Origin: Acanthopleura granulata
Taxonomy: Eukaryota > Mollusca > Polyplacophora > Chitonida > Chitonidae
Assembly (NCBI GenBank): GCA_016165875.1
Contig: JABBOT010000014.1
Span: 2,801,857 to 2,865,856, forward strand
DNA length: 64,000 nucleotides
Reading direction: 5' to 3'
In this document: positions 23,479-37,300 of the stretch, piece after piece
Layout of the letters: the number at the start of each line of letters is the position of its first letter
Numbering within the stretch: the first letter of the stretch is position 1
The notes under the pieces: model-generated
What the model saw: the letters and a program-made list of their open reading frames with translations, nothing else
Database searches by the model: none
What the model was told of the DNA's origin: nothing
Translations under genes and position numbers: made by a program

Positions 23479-25329
23479 GTAAGAAATTTTGTTTGATGTA
23501 TTTGGGTGTCATAGTCGCTTTTTTCTCAATATTTTGATAATGTTGTCACTTAATGTTCTGTAAAATTGACTTTTCTTAGAGGAGAAAGTGTTATTAACCA
23601 GAAAATATGGATCGACTATAAGCTTTTTATATCAAGAACTCATTGAGATTACAGCTGTCCACTACTTTCGTTTTCATTTAAACTTCGGAATCTTAGTTTG
23701 AAACGCACTTTAAGAATAGGAGATCTGTTTCATGGATATTTCCTGGGTAATTGATGTTTTTGTTTTCTTCAAAACCCTGTAATGGCATGTCAAAAGTTTT
23801 AGTGGTGTATTTTCTATGAAATTCCGTGGGTTATTCGGTCAAACTGCTGCCGCTAGCCGCTTGTTGCAATGATGTACCCCTCGCTGTTTCGTAAGCGACA
23901 ACAACAACAACAACAACGTCCAAAACGAGTCCCAAGGCCTGGTCATAGTCCAGTTAACTGCAGGAAACGGGACACAGTTTCACGCTGAGTCCGATAAATT
24001 GTTTCACAAACGATGTTTGCATCCCTCAAACAGGTGTAAACTCCAGTCCAACGCAATGTGTTTCGTAGTACTGACTTGACACAGAGCTCTGTTGCCATTG
24101 CTTCTGTGTGTGGTTGAAAAGTACCTACCTCTCTACAGTCTGCGCCCACGATATCACTACACCGTCACAAAGGGTCTTACGAATCGCCCACAAGCAGCCA
24201 TAAGTACCCATAAGTACTTAGAATTACCCATAAGCAGCCATAAGTACCTAGAATTACCCATAAGGACCAGTTTGAAGACACAATACTGTCCAAAAGTCGT
24301 TAAGTTCGCGTTAGACATGTTCTCCCATACAGTTTACCCTCACTGACTTGCCTTACATCACTTTTCTTCCAGTCAGTAGACGTTGTAGAGGGACAGTGTG
24401 ATGGAAGCAAGGCTCCATATACGTGCCACAATAGTGTTGTCAATGACCAAATCTACTGTCACGAATATAAAATGCAGAAACATGGTTGGAAGACATGGTT
24501 AAAAGTGAATGTTGACGTGTAAATTGGTCTCCCAGAAAAAGCGGGAAAATGCACCGCCGGGGATAAAATATTGAACATGATATTTGGCTGTTTCATCAGC
24601 TGGAATGTCATCATTTCACCATGATGGAAGAAAAGCCTATGGGGACAGATACCTTAACTGTTGGGCTATACACCTGCACCAAATCTATGATTGATTGAGT
24701 GATAGCATGGGCGCGTGCTGTTGTTGTTGAGAGGTAGGTACATAGAAACCATGGCTATAGGACACTGTGGAAAGTCAGAACTATGAAACACAGAGTCGTA
24801 TTGTATAGGAGAAGTGTTAACTGTGCTAACTCGTACCTCTCAGCTCTCACACGCCACACCATGCATTTTCCACTTGGTGATCAGGGCTGAACAAGGCTAT
24901 TTCAGGTTGGAGTTGTGTCCCATCTTTTAAAAAATCAGGAATAATTAACACACTGTGTTACTGTGTCTGGGAAAAGATTTAATGCAAGTGTGTCGTGAGA
25001 AACTAACAAGTAATGAATAGGCTGCCAGCTTGCCATTAAGTAAAGGATGACACTCATATGGTTCCTTGCGCAGTTTAACGTTCCTCCAAACATGAAAGCT
25101 TCTGGAATAGGGCATTAAAGCAAGTGTCGGTGACAAATAAATCACTAGGCATAAACAGTTACATGTATGGTAACAGGAGACCCACGGACTGTCTGTACAA
25201 ACCAACCCAACGCCAGAAGAATGTATCGTTTACTTCTGTTTGCAGTGCTTGTGTACTACTTAGATGGGAGCATACATGTATACACAATTAATTGTGACGT
25301 AATAAAGTTCGTTTTTTTTCCTTTTGCAG
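23479..25329 (+). other. Presumed FANCD2 first intron
   Basis: Contains an (ACA)n microsatellite near 23896-23920 and a small tandem repeat at 24190-24275 with CCATAAGTACCTAGAATTAC. No coding exon recognised. Ends in a good acceptor at 25328-25329. Confidence 0.4.
24190..24275. repeat. Short tandem repeat in FANCD2 first intron
   Basis: Two to three partial copies of a ~30-bp unit containing CCATAAGTACCTAGAATTAC. Confidence 0.7.
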
Positions 25330-25352
25330 CAGAAAATTTTCACTGTATCACG

Positions 25353-28300
25353 ATGAAAGGCCCAGCTTCTAAAAGGAAATCTTCAGAAATTGGAGGAAAC
25401 AAAGGTACAGTTTGTAATACTTGCAATAATTTCTATCTATTTGCCAGTGACGGTTATTCTCATTTCCTAGAGGACATGACAGATTGGTTTGGGATTTAGC
25501 TTAGACTGGGAAGATTTGATGTGAAGCAGTTCTTTAGAATTGGCCGTCATAAAATAAAGTCAGCAAAACCCATGAAGTACTTTCTCTCACAGTTTGTACT
25601 CATCAGAATGTTGGTGGTATTCTTTCACGCGTTTAAGTTGTATTGTGTTCACCTGAACTCCTGTTTGAAAGGTGGCCTTTATATTTTATGTGACCTTGCA
25701 TTGTATGCATTTTGTTGGTGGGAAATTGACAAAATGATTGATAACAGTTTGACCTGATCTTGAAGTGGATTTATTTCATTGAATAGAATCTTATCACAGG
25801 ATCTGTTAACTGGCTATCGTTTCAGCCAAGAGAGGAAAACTGACGGAGCAGAACAACAATGCCTACCAAACGGAGTCTGTGTTTTGTGAGCTTGTCTCCA
25901 AGTCCGGGCTAACGTTGAAAAATGGGAAGGAACCTAACACGCTGAGTAAGTCAGTGTTGAAGAATATGGCAAAACATATCACGAAAACACTGATTCCTGC
26001 AAGAAAACGTTTTATATCAACAGGGTGACATTAAAGTCAGTCTATCCTTAAGCCAGTCTGTGTAAGACAGCTGATTTGATAGATGATTATGTGGCTGATA
26101 AAATATGGGAATAAATGTTGAGTTGGAAAACAGGAATGTCTGTAGCAGGGGATTAAGCTTCTTGTGTTAAAAACAGTCAAGTGGTTTTCCTTAGGTTCTA
26201 AAAGTTTACATCTCCGGTTAATGTGACCTTGTTATGTGAGTCATTAACATTTACATGTAATTTAGATTTTCCCTAATAAGAAGGTGAATTAAATGTGTGC
26301 AATGATTTATTAATTAATGGACAATCAGCACAACAACAACAACTAGAGTATTTAGTCATTCATTTAGTGTTTTGTTTATAGCAGATTTTCAGACACGTCT
26401 GCCGGTGATGGAGCTCAGGTCATTGTTTCAGTTCCTCGCCTCAAAACTTCATCAATCCCTTTTGACCAAGTAGCCTTTGGCAAAAATCATTACCTGGACA
26501 TCATTTGAGAAAACAGTTTGGAGAATTCAGATTTACTTGAAGTCTTGTCGGTCCATCTGGGATGTTTTCATACCTGATTGGATGAGAACTCTGAGAAGAG
26601 ATTTGTCATAAATAGTGTTTGATCTGATTCTGTACGATATACAGCTATGAGAGGTTTTGACAACATATATATGACTCAGGTGTTGTGTATGTTGCAATAC
26701 CATTCACAGGTGTTTACCAGGCTGTGTTCCAGAGAGACCTAAGACTCAACATCAAGTCCAAGAATGACCAAATGACGGTATGTGAAAACCAACCAACCTT
26801 ACAAGACCTTTCCAGAAACTTGGTTATCTCCCTTCGCAAGTAGCACGCGTGCAAGTGTGTAGCTGTATAATAAAGGAGATATGGGTTGTAAAGAAATTAA
26901 AGTTGTCGAGAAAAGTAAATCAAAAAGTTCCATCAGTAGGCAAATAAAATCTGAGGACATGCTCTTATATGTTTGGTTGGGTTATCTCCAAGGGATGGAT
27001 TTTGATCGACAGCCTGACATCAAGAGAAAGAATGTAACATTGCTGTCCATACGTATCAGAAAATCTGCCCTGAACAGTTGTACATGCAGGTTTCACACCT
27101 GAACTTGACTAAATATTTTGTGTTTTCAGGTGATTGATGACTTTATGGATGGACTACAGACTTATATGGAGGAAGCTGGGAGGTAAATGTTATCGGATTT
27201 TACGGAAGGCTGGGTGACGATTGAATTAGTGGGCAGAGTGATTAGGTGCAGTGGTACATGGAGAACTTCACCGATCTTATGTTGGCTAGTCAGACCCAGG
27301 GGCTGTTCCCTTCATGTACGATGACTTGTAGCATATCAAATCTGAAGTAACATCTTAATTCAGTTTTGGCATCTTAATACATGGAAGCATCTCTTTGTCT
27401 TCTCTTCTACACACATTTGTACTTTAAAACAAAAATTCTGATTGGTACCAAGTCTTGGGTTTAACCTCCATTTTAAAAATTTCATTGTCATTTTGGCAGG
27501 AAGCAGGCGTTCCGATCTCATCAGTGACAAGTCAGCAATGAGCATCTAAGGCCATCCTTAAAAATATTTTCGTTGGGTGTAACCCAACCGAGCCTCCCAG
27601 AAAAAAATCGCTACTGTTAACTTTTTTATTCATTTTTCTCTCCATATTTATTTCTTTAAAATCGGTATATTTTTCATAAGCTAGAATAAAAAAAAAGACT
27701 TCCCTACTGACTGACCTTACTACTTCTGGTAGGGTCGGTTTACGTCCAACAAAGAATTTTTAAATGATGGCCTCAGTGTCATAGATCTGACTTAAGCTTG
27801 ATTGGCTGTTGACTTAAAGAACCTGTGTTTACAGATGAACTGCAAAGTTATTTGCTGTTCTGCTGATAATTGTCAGTCAATTCTGTTTGTTTTGTAATTT
27901 CTGTAGAAACCACTCCATCCTTTGAACTTCAGTGAGTTGAAACATTTGTAGTTTAACTAACTCTGTTATACTTTTTTCCAGATTTCATTATAGCTTGCTC
28001 CCCACAGAGTTGTTTTCAGACTCCGAAGCCAGGTAAAAGAACTGTTTGGCGCATTTCAGTCAATTTGAATGAATATAAAATGTTTTACATGCTTGTAAAA
28101 ATTTCCAATATAGCACAAGACATAAGAAGTATCAGCATAAAATAATAGGTCAGCAAAATTGTGCATGGTTGTCTCCCTTTGATCCTCATCATCAAGAATT
28201 TCACAGTTTGCTTGCAGTTTAACATAAATGCTTTATCAGGGACAGATCAGTTCTAATCATTAAACAGTTTTAAAGTCTAAAAATTTTGTGGTATTGTGCT

Positions 28301-31300
28301 TTATTGTTTTATGAACATAATATTGGTCAATTCGGCATCTGTAAACAGCATGGGGTGTCCTGTTTGGTGTCATGTTTGGCATACAGTTATGCATGGGTGA
28401 GACAGCATTTTCAGTCATGTTGATATTCACTGATAGCTTAACATTACTTTGACCATATCATGACAGTGTCTCCTTGAATTATGCTTCCTTCACAACACTA
28501 TCATGTTCAGTAATGTTCATGTACTAGCAAACAAATATGGGATGAGGACTAAGGGGAGACAACCATGTGACACTTTGCCGATGGTGGTGTGCGATTGTGC
28601 TTTTAAGGCTTGTTTCCATATATTTTAATACTAAGAATAAGCACCTGCCTTCATGCTTAGCTGCACATAATTAGCAGAAACCTGAACAGGAAAAACAAAT
28701 TTTTTGACATTATTATTTGGTACAGAAAATTACTGTACATGCTCTGTTGTTCAGTGTTCGACGTGGGAAACAGGACTGTCTTGTCCGATTACTCCTGGGC
28801 ATTGACGCTATACAGGTGAGTTAGGGTGAGCTTTGAGTAGTGTGTATGGTATTCAACCAGCAGATGAAATACTGTAAATAATTTTATCCGAACCTTTGCC
28901 TGCACACCTTTTGTTAACGATCTGAAGTCTGATTTGGGACGCCACTTTGATTAGAAGTGACTCCGCATGAATACTTTTTGATGGTTTGCTGTGATGTGAT
29001 GGATGATGTACCTCTAGGCTTATTTGTCGTTGAACTTCCCCAGTTTTTTGTGTATCCATTAAACTCAGTCTTCACAATGTGTTCATTTACAGCCCAGACT
29101 GATGAGCGTGTTGCTGGAGAAGTTACCGGAGTTCATGGGGGAAGAGGAGTGAGGCTTCGTGCTTTGTTTACATATACACTTGCTTTTGAAATAATTTTAG
29201 TTGCAACATTAGGGTGCTTAGGATGTTACCGAGTCAAGTATTTTCTTTGGAGACAGTCTTTTTCATGGATTACACTTGCACAGTGTATTATGTCATTGCA
29301 CTCATGATTTGTACACTTTCAATTAATTGAATGTTATTAATATTTCATATTCATTCATGTAATTGAAATAAATTGCATTAAACATTGAAATACAAATTTG
29401 AAACGAGCACGACCTCTCTGGTCGTAGGTGGAACGGTCCGCCGGCAACCTGTGGATGGTGGTGGAGTTTGCCCGGTTTCCTCCCACCATAATGCTGGTCG
29501 CCATCGTATAAATGAAATATTGTTGAATACAGTGTAAAACACCAATCAAATAAAGAAATAAAGGAATTGTGCAGTCTTTTCTTTGATGTGTAATGTTTAT
29601 TAAGAGATACTCTTCCTCTTAAAGTGTAATTTTCCAGCTTGCTTTTGGGGGTGCTTTTAATGATGTAATGAAGTTTTATTGAATTTACAAAGTATACCAC
29701 CCACCCCCTCCCTCCCTCCCTCCCACTGCCCAAACAATGATGGAAAAAAAATTTCAATACATTAATAAAAGAGGCCAGTGATTCCTGACCACCAACCTTA
29801 TAGAAATGAATCTTGCTGGCCACTGAAGTCAACATGCATGCAGGATAAAGTTTCCGTTAGATCATGTTCATTGGCAGGACTAGTGTTTTATATGTTATTT
29901 CAAGTCAAGCCCTTGGTTCACGGGGTAAAGCTGAGTGAATCGCAAAAGAGTGGCAGCATCTGACAGTGCGATCCGGAGAAGAGCTGCATTAGGCGCTTTG
30001 TGTGCACGTCTGTATATCAGACATGGAAAACCTCTCTAATAATATGCAAAAGGTCATTAGTTTATCCAGGGTGCTCTGTTTAAGGGAAAAATTTTGAGTA
30101 TGGTATATAATAGCATTCAAATAAATAAGTGAATGAAATGTCCAAGTAGTATGTCATTTCACTTCAATTCTCTTTCCTTTTCACACACAGTTCCATATTC
30201 CCACAAGGGGAGAAGATCAACATCCCCAGACTTCTCGTCAGTCAGTTTCGCTGGCTGGACAGAATTGTTGACAGTAAGGTAGGAAAACGGCATCAGTTAG
30301 ATATAGAAACCACAGTAATGCTGACACAAGATGTGGGTTCCAACCTGGCTTCAGGCAGTGAATTTGTTGAATGCCCTGATCCCGTAGGGGAGCTTTGAGT
30401 TCGAACTCTTTTATTGCTAAAGGTAAGCAAAACCATACTGGACAATGTGACCTTCAAAAAGGTTAGGCTGTTATTTCTGGATACATTTACTCTAATATGG
30501 ACGTGTAAGAAAAGTGTCACAAAAAGTTCTTTACACTGGACTAACAAAAAAGTTATTTAGACTAGACATGGGCAAAATTGGTGAGCTGAATGTTTTCTAA
30601 CTTAAGAAGCAGTTGATTGAAAGAGAGGTCGTTTGTACGTCCTTAACACAGCGAGACAGGTGATGGGTAAATTAAAGTGAACAATTTTTTGATAAGTCAC
30701 ATGACACGGACAGTTTTTACCTTTTGTGACAAAAGAGTTCAAACTCGAAACTCCCCTATTGTATGTGGGTTCTTGGTGACTGTAAGCAGTCGATAACACG
30801 TGTGTGGCTGCTCTTGCCATCGGTTTGGTGAAAACAAGTCGTCCTTCACCAGTGTGATGTGTATGTATATGTCACATGTGAGAAGGTTTGTCAGCGACTT
30901 GCCGAAGGCTGGTAGTTTACATCTGTTCTCTCGTCCCATAAACTTGACTAGTCTCATATAAGTGAAAGAGTATGACGCTAAACAACAAGCAAATAACTTC
31001 AATCCTTAAGATGTTATACAAATATTTGTAGTTCGTGTAAGTTTAGCTACAGTACCCACGTTAATGTCGTCTTGTGTTTAACTTGAGCCATTGCAGAGCC
31101 TTAGAGGATCAAGCCAGAAAAAAAAAGCAACATGTAAAATAAACAGATTGTGGCAAATGATTAGTGTACATTTTGACTGAATTTTACAGGAATTGACTTC
31201 GAAAATGTTGGAAATCCTTACAATAACATCTGTGGACATACAGCGGGAAATAATCAGCTGTTTGCCAGAGGTAGTAGATGATGATCAGCATGAAGATGTG

Positions 31301-34300
31301 GCCAGATCTCTAAGGTATTTTCTTAAGGTCAAAGTTGTGCTATTTTCAAGGTCAAAGTGGCAGCATTGTCAAGGTCAAAGTTGTGCCATTGTCAAGATAA
31401 AAGTGATATCATTGTAAAGGTCAAAGTTGTGAAATTGTCAAGGTCAAAGCTCTGCCACTTTCAAGGTAAAAGTGGTGCATTTGTCAAGGTCAGGGTGACT
31501 GCATTGTCAAGGTCTAAGGTGTGCCATTGCCAAGACAAAAGTCATACCATTGTAAAGGTCAAAGTTGTGACATTGTCAATGGTCATAGTTGTGCCATCTC
31601 AAGGTAAAAGCTGTGCCATTGTTAAGGACAAAGCTCTGCCTTTTTCAAGGTGAAAGTGGTGCATTTGTCGAGGTCAGAGAGGCTGCATTGTCAATGTCAA
31701 AGAGGTTCTGCTGCTAAAGGTGAATACAAGCCAAAATGGAGACTGTTTCAGTTTTTAGCATTTGGAGTATTTTGTTTGAAGATTACATGTGTACATGTAG
31801 GATTGTTATACAAGTCAGATTTATGTACTCTGTGTAAAACTCATCCAGACATGCTTTGTTTTTAAAATGTTTGAGAAAATATATTTAAAAAAAAAAAGAA
31901 TGGAAAAAACAAAATCAAAACCTGTATTCAAAAGTTTGCTGTAAAACGTCAGTGAAATAATTAGTAAAATATTTCTGTGTTTTTTTTCAGAGATCAGCTG
32001 GAGGAGGGGAACACTTTGACAGCTCCGATCTTAGACGCTCTCTCGAACTTGACCTTACAGCCAGACCTCACTGCGGAGGTCAGTTTGTCCATATTATCTT
32101 ATGTGCACGATTGTCCATATTGTTTTGTGTGCAAGTTTTTCCGTATTTTGTTGTGTGCAAGTTTGTCCATATTTTGTTGTGTGCAAGTTTGTCCATATTT
32201 TATGTGCATGTTTGTCCATGTTATTTTCTCATTGTTCGGAGTGCAAATTTGTCTTAATTGTATTTTGTTTTGCATGCGAATGTGTCCATATTGCCTTGAG
32301 CATGATTTTGTTAGGGCTGTCAGTTTTTAATGAATGCTGGAAAGTCCTCTCGTTGTGTACACCTGTTATAATTTTTGCTTAGAAGAACTCGAGTTGGATA
32401 CAACTTCAGCGTAGAATTCTGCTATAACTTGCTGAAAGCTACGTGTAGCATCAATATAATTTCTTTAGTGAAATAACATGGTGTGCTAAAGGAAAGACGT
32501 CAGAAGAAAAAATATTGAAATCTGATCAACTCGAGCTTGTAGCATTGCCATTACAGCCTAAACAATGTTGATCCCCCCCTCCCCCCCTCCAAGAACAGTC
32601 AAAAATAAATAAAATACATTCCATAAATCCTCAAATTTCGATACTGGCTAAATAAGGAAAACAGGTAAGAGGGCTTCAGTGTCAATTGAGCTTCATTACC
32701 TGCAAGACTTTCTCAAGTGAGAGCTGAGGTAATTAGGACATTCTCATTGCTCTCCAGGTCCGGGACTCAGTTGTCCAGATGTTACTCTCCGTGGAAATGG
32801 AGGATTTACCGGTTGTGACCAAGTTCCTGCTCCAGTCAATCTCAGGACCTGATGCCCTGGAGGTAAGAAAAGAGGGGAAGGTCTGGAAAGGCGGTGGGGA
32901 TTCCCGGGCCGTGTACCAAGGGAAGCAACTCTTGTGGTTCACAGAACAGTAGTACCCTCCACCTAAGTGAATAACAGTGCCAGTTATGATTGTTCGTGAT
33001 CACTGGTCAGTCTCATCCTTTCTTCAAAGCAATTCATCAATAAAAGTATCATTTTATAGTTATGGTGATTACCAAAGACTTCAGATGTAAGTCAAAAGTT
33101 TTTTTATGTGTTCTATGCAAATGCATAGCAATGCATTATACAGTCATGACAATTTCCCATCTCTCAGACCGGAAGTTGTTGACCAAAGTGCAAGATGATG
33201 CACAGATTTAACCTTTCTGGTGTTCAGTTTTGCTACATGTTCAGTTTTGCTACATGTTCTTTTTAGAAAGTATTGTAGTGAGTAGATTTGAAGTAACAAT
33301 TCAGTGAAATGAAATTAACATCAAAATGTTAAAAAATGTCATTTTTTTTCGCGGCCGCGTGCAGGAATATTTGTTGTTTTTGTGAGTGGCACTTGGGCTA
33401 AAGCGCTAGAGCTGACAGTTTGTGAGAGGTAAATGATTCAGAGGACAAATCTTTATTCAGTATATATATAAATAAAAATAATTCTGAAGTAACCTAGCAT
33501 CATTTTGACAGGGTTGGAGGTGTGGTAATTTTCGTTTTGTTTTTATGGTTCTTTCGATGTTCGTATCCCACATACACATGGAGCTTGATGATCCCCATCT
33601 TGGACCATCGGCCATTCAAACCACCAGACAGTATGATAACTCAATTAATGTTGCTTTTGGGTTGATACCTGTTGCCATTTTGCCGCAATACCCCGGACCC
33701 TATCTTAGATCCGCAGACAGGAGAGACTGGCGTTCAGTTTCATGCCGGCACTAGTGCCGGTGGTTATGTCAAGCAACTCTTAATCATTTTTCAAGGAATT
33801 CAAACAGAGATGTCATATTCTAAATGGTACAGGTCCAAACACATTTGCACCTGCCATAAACAGTGCAAATCTTATAGTAAGTTTAGGTTGAAACTTACTT
33901 GAAACGCGTCAGAAGTCACATGTTGGCAATGGCAAAAATTGGACACTATATAATGTGTCAGATTTCATAGTTGCAGGGTGCAGGGCATGGTAAAAGAAAA
34001 TTTATAAAGCTCAGGATGCCTTATTACATGATTTTAAGAGGTTTATTAGGGCCATCTGAGGTGAAATGGTGTCCTTAACAATTCAGATGGGGTTTCAGTG
34101 TCCGACCACATGCAGCAGGGATCTATAACTCTACTGTGTATAGGCTACCATGCCTCACCTGAGGCAAAGTTTGTATAAAAAGTAGGTAAACTATATGTTG
34201 GCTGGATATCAGTGAAATTCCCCTCGGCCCGTTTTTTAGGGTAGACATTCATATATGTATGCTGCTTAAAATGTTAAGGAGTTAGACTATGTAAATTATG

Positions 34301-37300
34301 GTATATCAGTTAATTATATACAGACTTTATCTTACCGGACAAAAAAATCTTTCTCATAACTTTCTTTCAGGAACCGATTTTGTGTTTATTGTTTTGTCAT
34401 GTTGGTTCCCATGAACATGAAACACAGAAGTGAAGAGTTGTCACTTAGGCCAGTACGGGTGAAACCCCTGGCCTGCAAACAACAATTTGAGTGTTTATCC
34501 CTAATTCGTGTTTGGTTTCCTCATGAAGCAATTCTCAAACCTCCTGGCCTGCGCAACAAACAGTTGATGGATAAAAGTGTGAAATTATGACAGATTTATT
34601 TTAGGGTCATGATCTTAACTAAAAGGCGAGGCAACGGAAATATCTGCGTGCAAGAAACCTAAGCATTCATCATAGAATACATTTCAGCGCTAATAGACTC
34701 TAGTTTATTGATAAAATTTGTTGATGCAGGGATTAATGAATTTGGAATGATTTTAAGAGTTTTTTTACCCAAGTTGGATTTTAACTGTTGATAAAACTCC
34801 CATGTTTGATGATTTGGGAATGTTGATGCTGTTTTAAATGTCACTTCCCGTCATATCATTATCTCTGCTTTGCTCGACCTTCCTGACAAGCTAAATTAGC
34901 TGTATTTTAATCAGCACTTATGTCAACAAATCATAGAATACATACAGGAGTGTTATCCCCAAAATGAAACAGAATGTTCCTTTGTTCCCTCAGGTTATCG
35001 GTCAGATGAGGTCAAACTTGAACTTTGAACCCAGCCTCTCTGTGAAACAACTGAGCCAGAAAAGGGTTAAAGGTCATAAGGAGAGGTGAGGAAACTTCAG
35101 CACTGTAAAACAGCATTAAGCTTATTTAAATAACTCCTTAACGTAATTTGTTGTCTCATTAGCATAATGGATCAGAATTCCTCGACAAATTTATCACCTT
35201 TTCCGGTAACAGATTAGCAAGAGTATGAAGGCTGTTTAGTAAATATTTGAGATTTTAAGAAGATTAATTTTCTTAAATTTATGAACACATAATTGATAGT
35301 TATAAAATATATGTAGGCTTGTGTTGCATTTTGGTTTCAGTACTATGCTTGCAGAAATAACTATAAATCCTGTGTCAATATTTGGAGAGAGGTACACGGC
35401 ACGTTTCCTTGAAGTTGCACCATTCACGTAAAGTTCTCATAAATTTAAAAGTCTGTCGTATTTTGCACAGCTCAAATTCTGCCAACACTAGCCGATGCTG
35501 TGAAGCATTAACGCTGGACGCCATCAAGTCAGGAATCCGCTTTCAGAATGGCGTGGCTCAGGCGTGGATTAAGGTGAGTGCTCTGGGAGGAGTGGGTCTG
35601 ACAGGATTTAATGGAAAACTATGGGGGGGGGGTAGGGGAAAAATTTGTCTCGCGGATCACTTCGGATAAGTTTAAAGTCTACAGGTACTTCCGTTTTGTA
35701 GCAGAAAATTCCTCATGACATTCTTGCTATAATTTTTGTCCAAAAATATTTTACTTTTTCTCATTTGTAGAACATGTAAAATTTTGTAACTTTTTGCTTT
35801 GAAGTGACTGTTTTAGGGAGAAATTTCACCAGGCTTCGTCTTACGAGCATCCCCGAAATTTACATGAAATTTAAATGTACATGTAGTTGTACAGTGCTCT
35901 AGGGCGAGTGAAGGGAAGGTTGTCTGCAATGTATGAAATCCACGTATTTTTTACCATGTTTGTAGACGATAGAGAATGTGAAACTTCCAGCAGATCACAA
36001 GGTTGTGGACATATTTGTCTTGCTGATTCTCCATGCCGCAAATCGTAAGAAAGTCGTCGAAAGCTTGGTTCGAAACAAAATCCGTGCGGGCTGTTTGACG
36101 GATGTGCTGCTTCAGTCAGCGTTCAAGTCACATGCTTCGGTGAGTTTTGTTGTTATGTGTGATTGGTCTATCTGAAGCTGCCCTTGAGTTTATCCTGTAT
36201 TTGGCAGAGTATGTCTTATTTTGTCGGATTCACCAGGTGTTAACTAAGTTTCTGTGTTGCAGGTAATGCGAGAGTATTTTCCCTCCATCTTATCATTGGC
36301 TGAAGTGTTACTCCGCTCTCCAGAGCCTGCCATCATATACTTCGCCTGCTCCTTCTACAAAGAGGCTTTTTTGGCCTTGGATACCTATTGCAAACAGGTA
36401 AGGGGAGAGAATTCTGTAATCTACTAACCATAGACCTATAAATCCTCAGTTATCTTTTTTTCTGTTTTTTGTTTTTTCTTTTGGTCTTTTTTTCAGCCCC
36501 CTACCAGTGCAAGAGGAAAGTATAGGTTTACCCCCTCCATTGTCAGTTTTGAAGGGACTTTTTTTTCTTCCAAGTGTTTTTTGATATTGAATCAAGACTT
36601 GTTACTCGTTTAAAAACATGACAATTCACAGGTCCTATTCAGAGTCTACTCACAGTACATGCCCTTACTGAGACAAGTTAAAATTTTCCATTTATAACAG
36701 AATTATGCCCACTTTCATCCCGTTTTGTGGGCCTTCACTTGACGACTGCTTTTGTAACAGCCAGTTCTCATGGGTGTTCATTAGTCATACTGGCAGCTTA
36801 TCGTTTATAGAGGGTCTTCGGGTGGAATGGCTACTGAAACTACAAATACATGTAAATATCCTGACTGACTTAGAGGAAAACATCAATAATAAAATCAGTT
36901 GTTATATTTTTCTCATTATTTCAATAGTCATAAAAAGTGATTCACAGTCAGATGTGAATTTAACATGCCAAAAAGATATGGGGTTGATTGTTTGAGAATT
37001 CTGCTGGCAACACAGTAGGTAACACCTAGGTCTACAACAATAGAGTGTTTCACGATATTTTTCAATGCTGTGTTACATCTGAAGCTGAGGTTTTTTGAGT
37101 CACACATTTTGCTTCTTTCTGAGTCATTCTTCCACCACGTCGGCCAACTTTAACAAGTGTTTTTGGTAATTTGATTAATTTCTCATCAAAAACTTAATTG
37201 TTGGCATCAACAGTACCTGTGTAAAGGTAAGCTTTTTTAACAGGCTAAACTTTGGGTGAAGGAAATACAGCTTTTCAGAATGCCCTTATCGATCACTTTT

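Noticed and set aside
36705..36995. 96-aa plus-strand frame as an extra FANCD2 exon
   Set aside because: No flanking splice sites in phase and no similarity; exons 15 and 16 join directly in the family.
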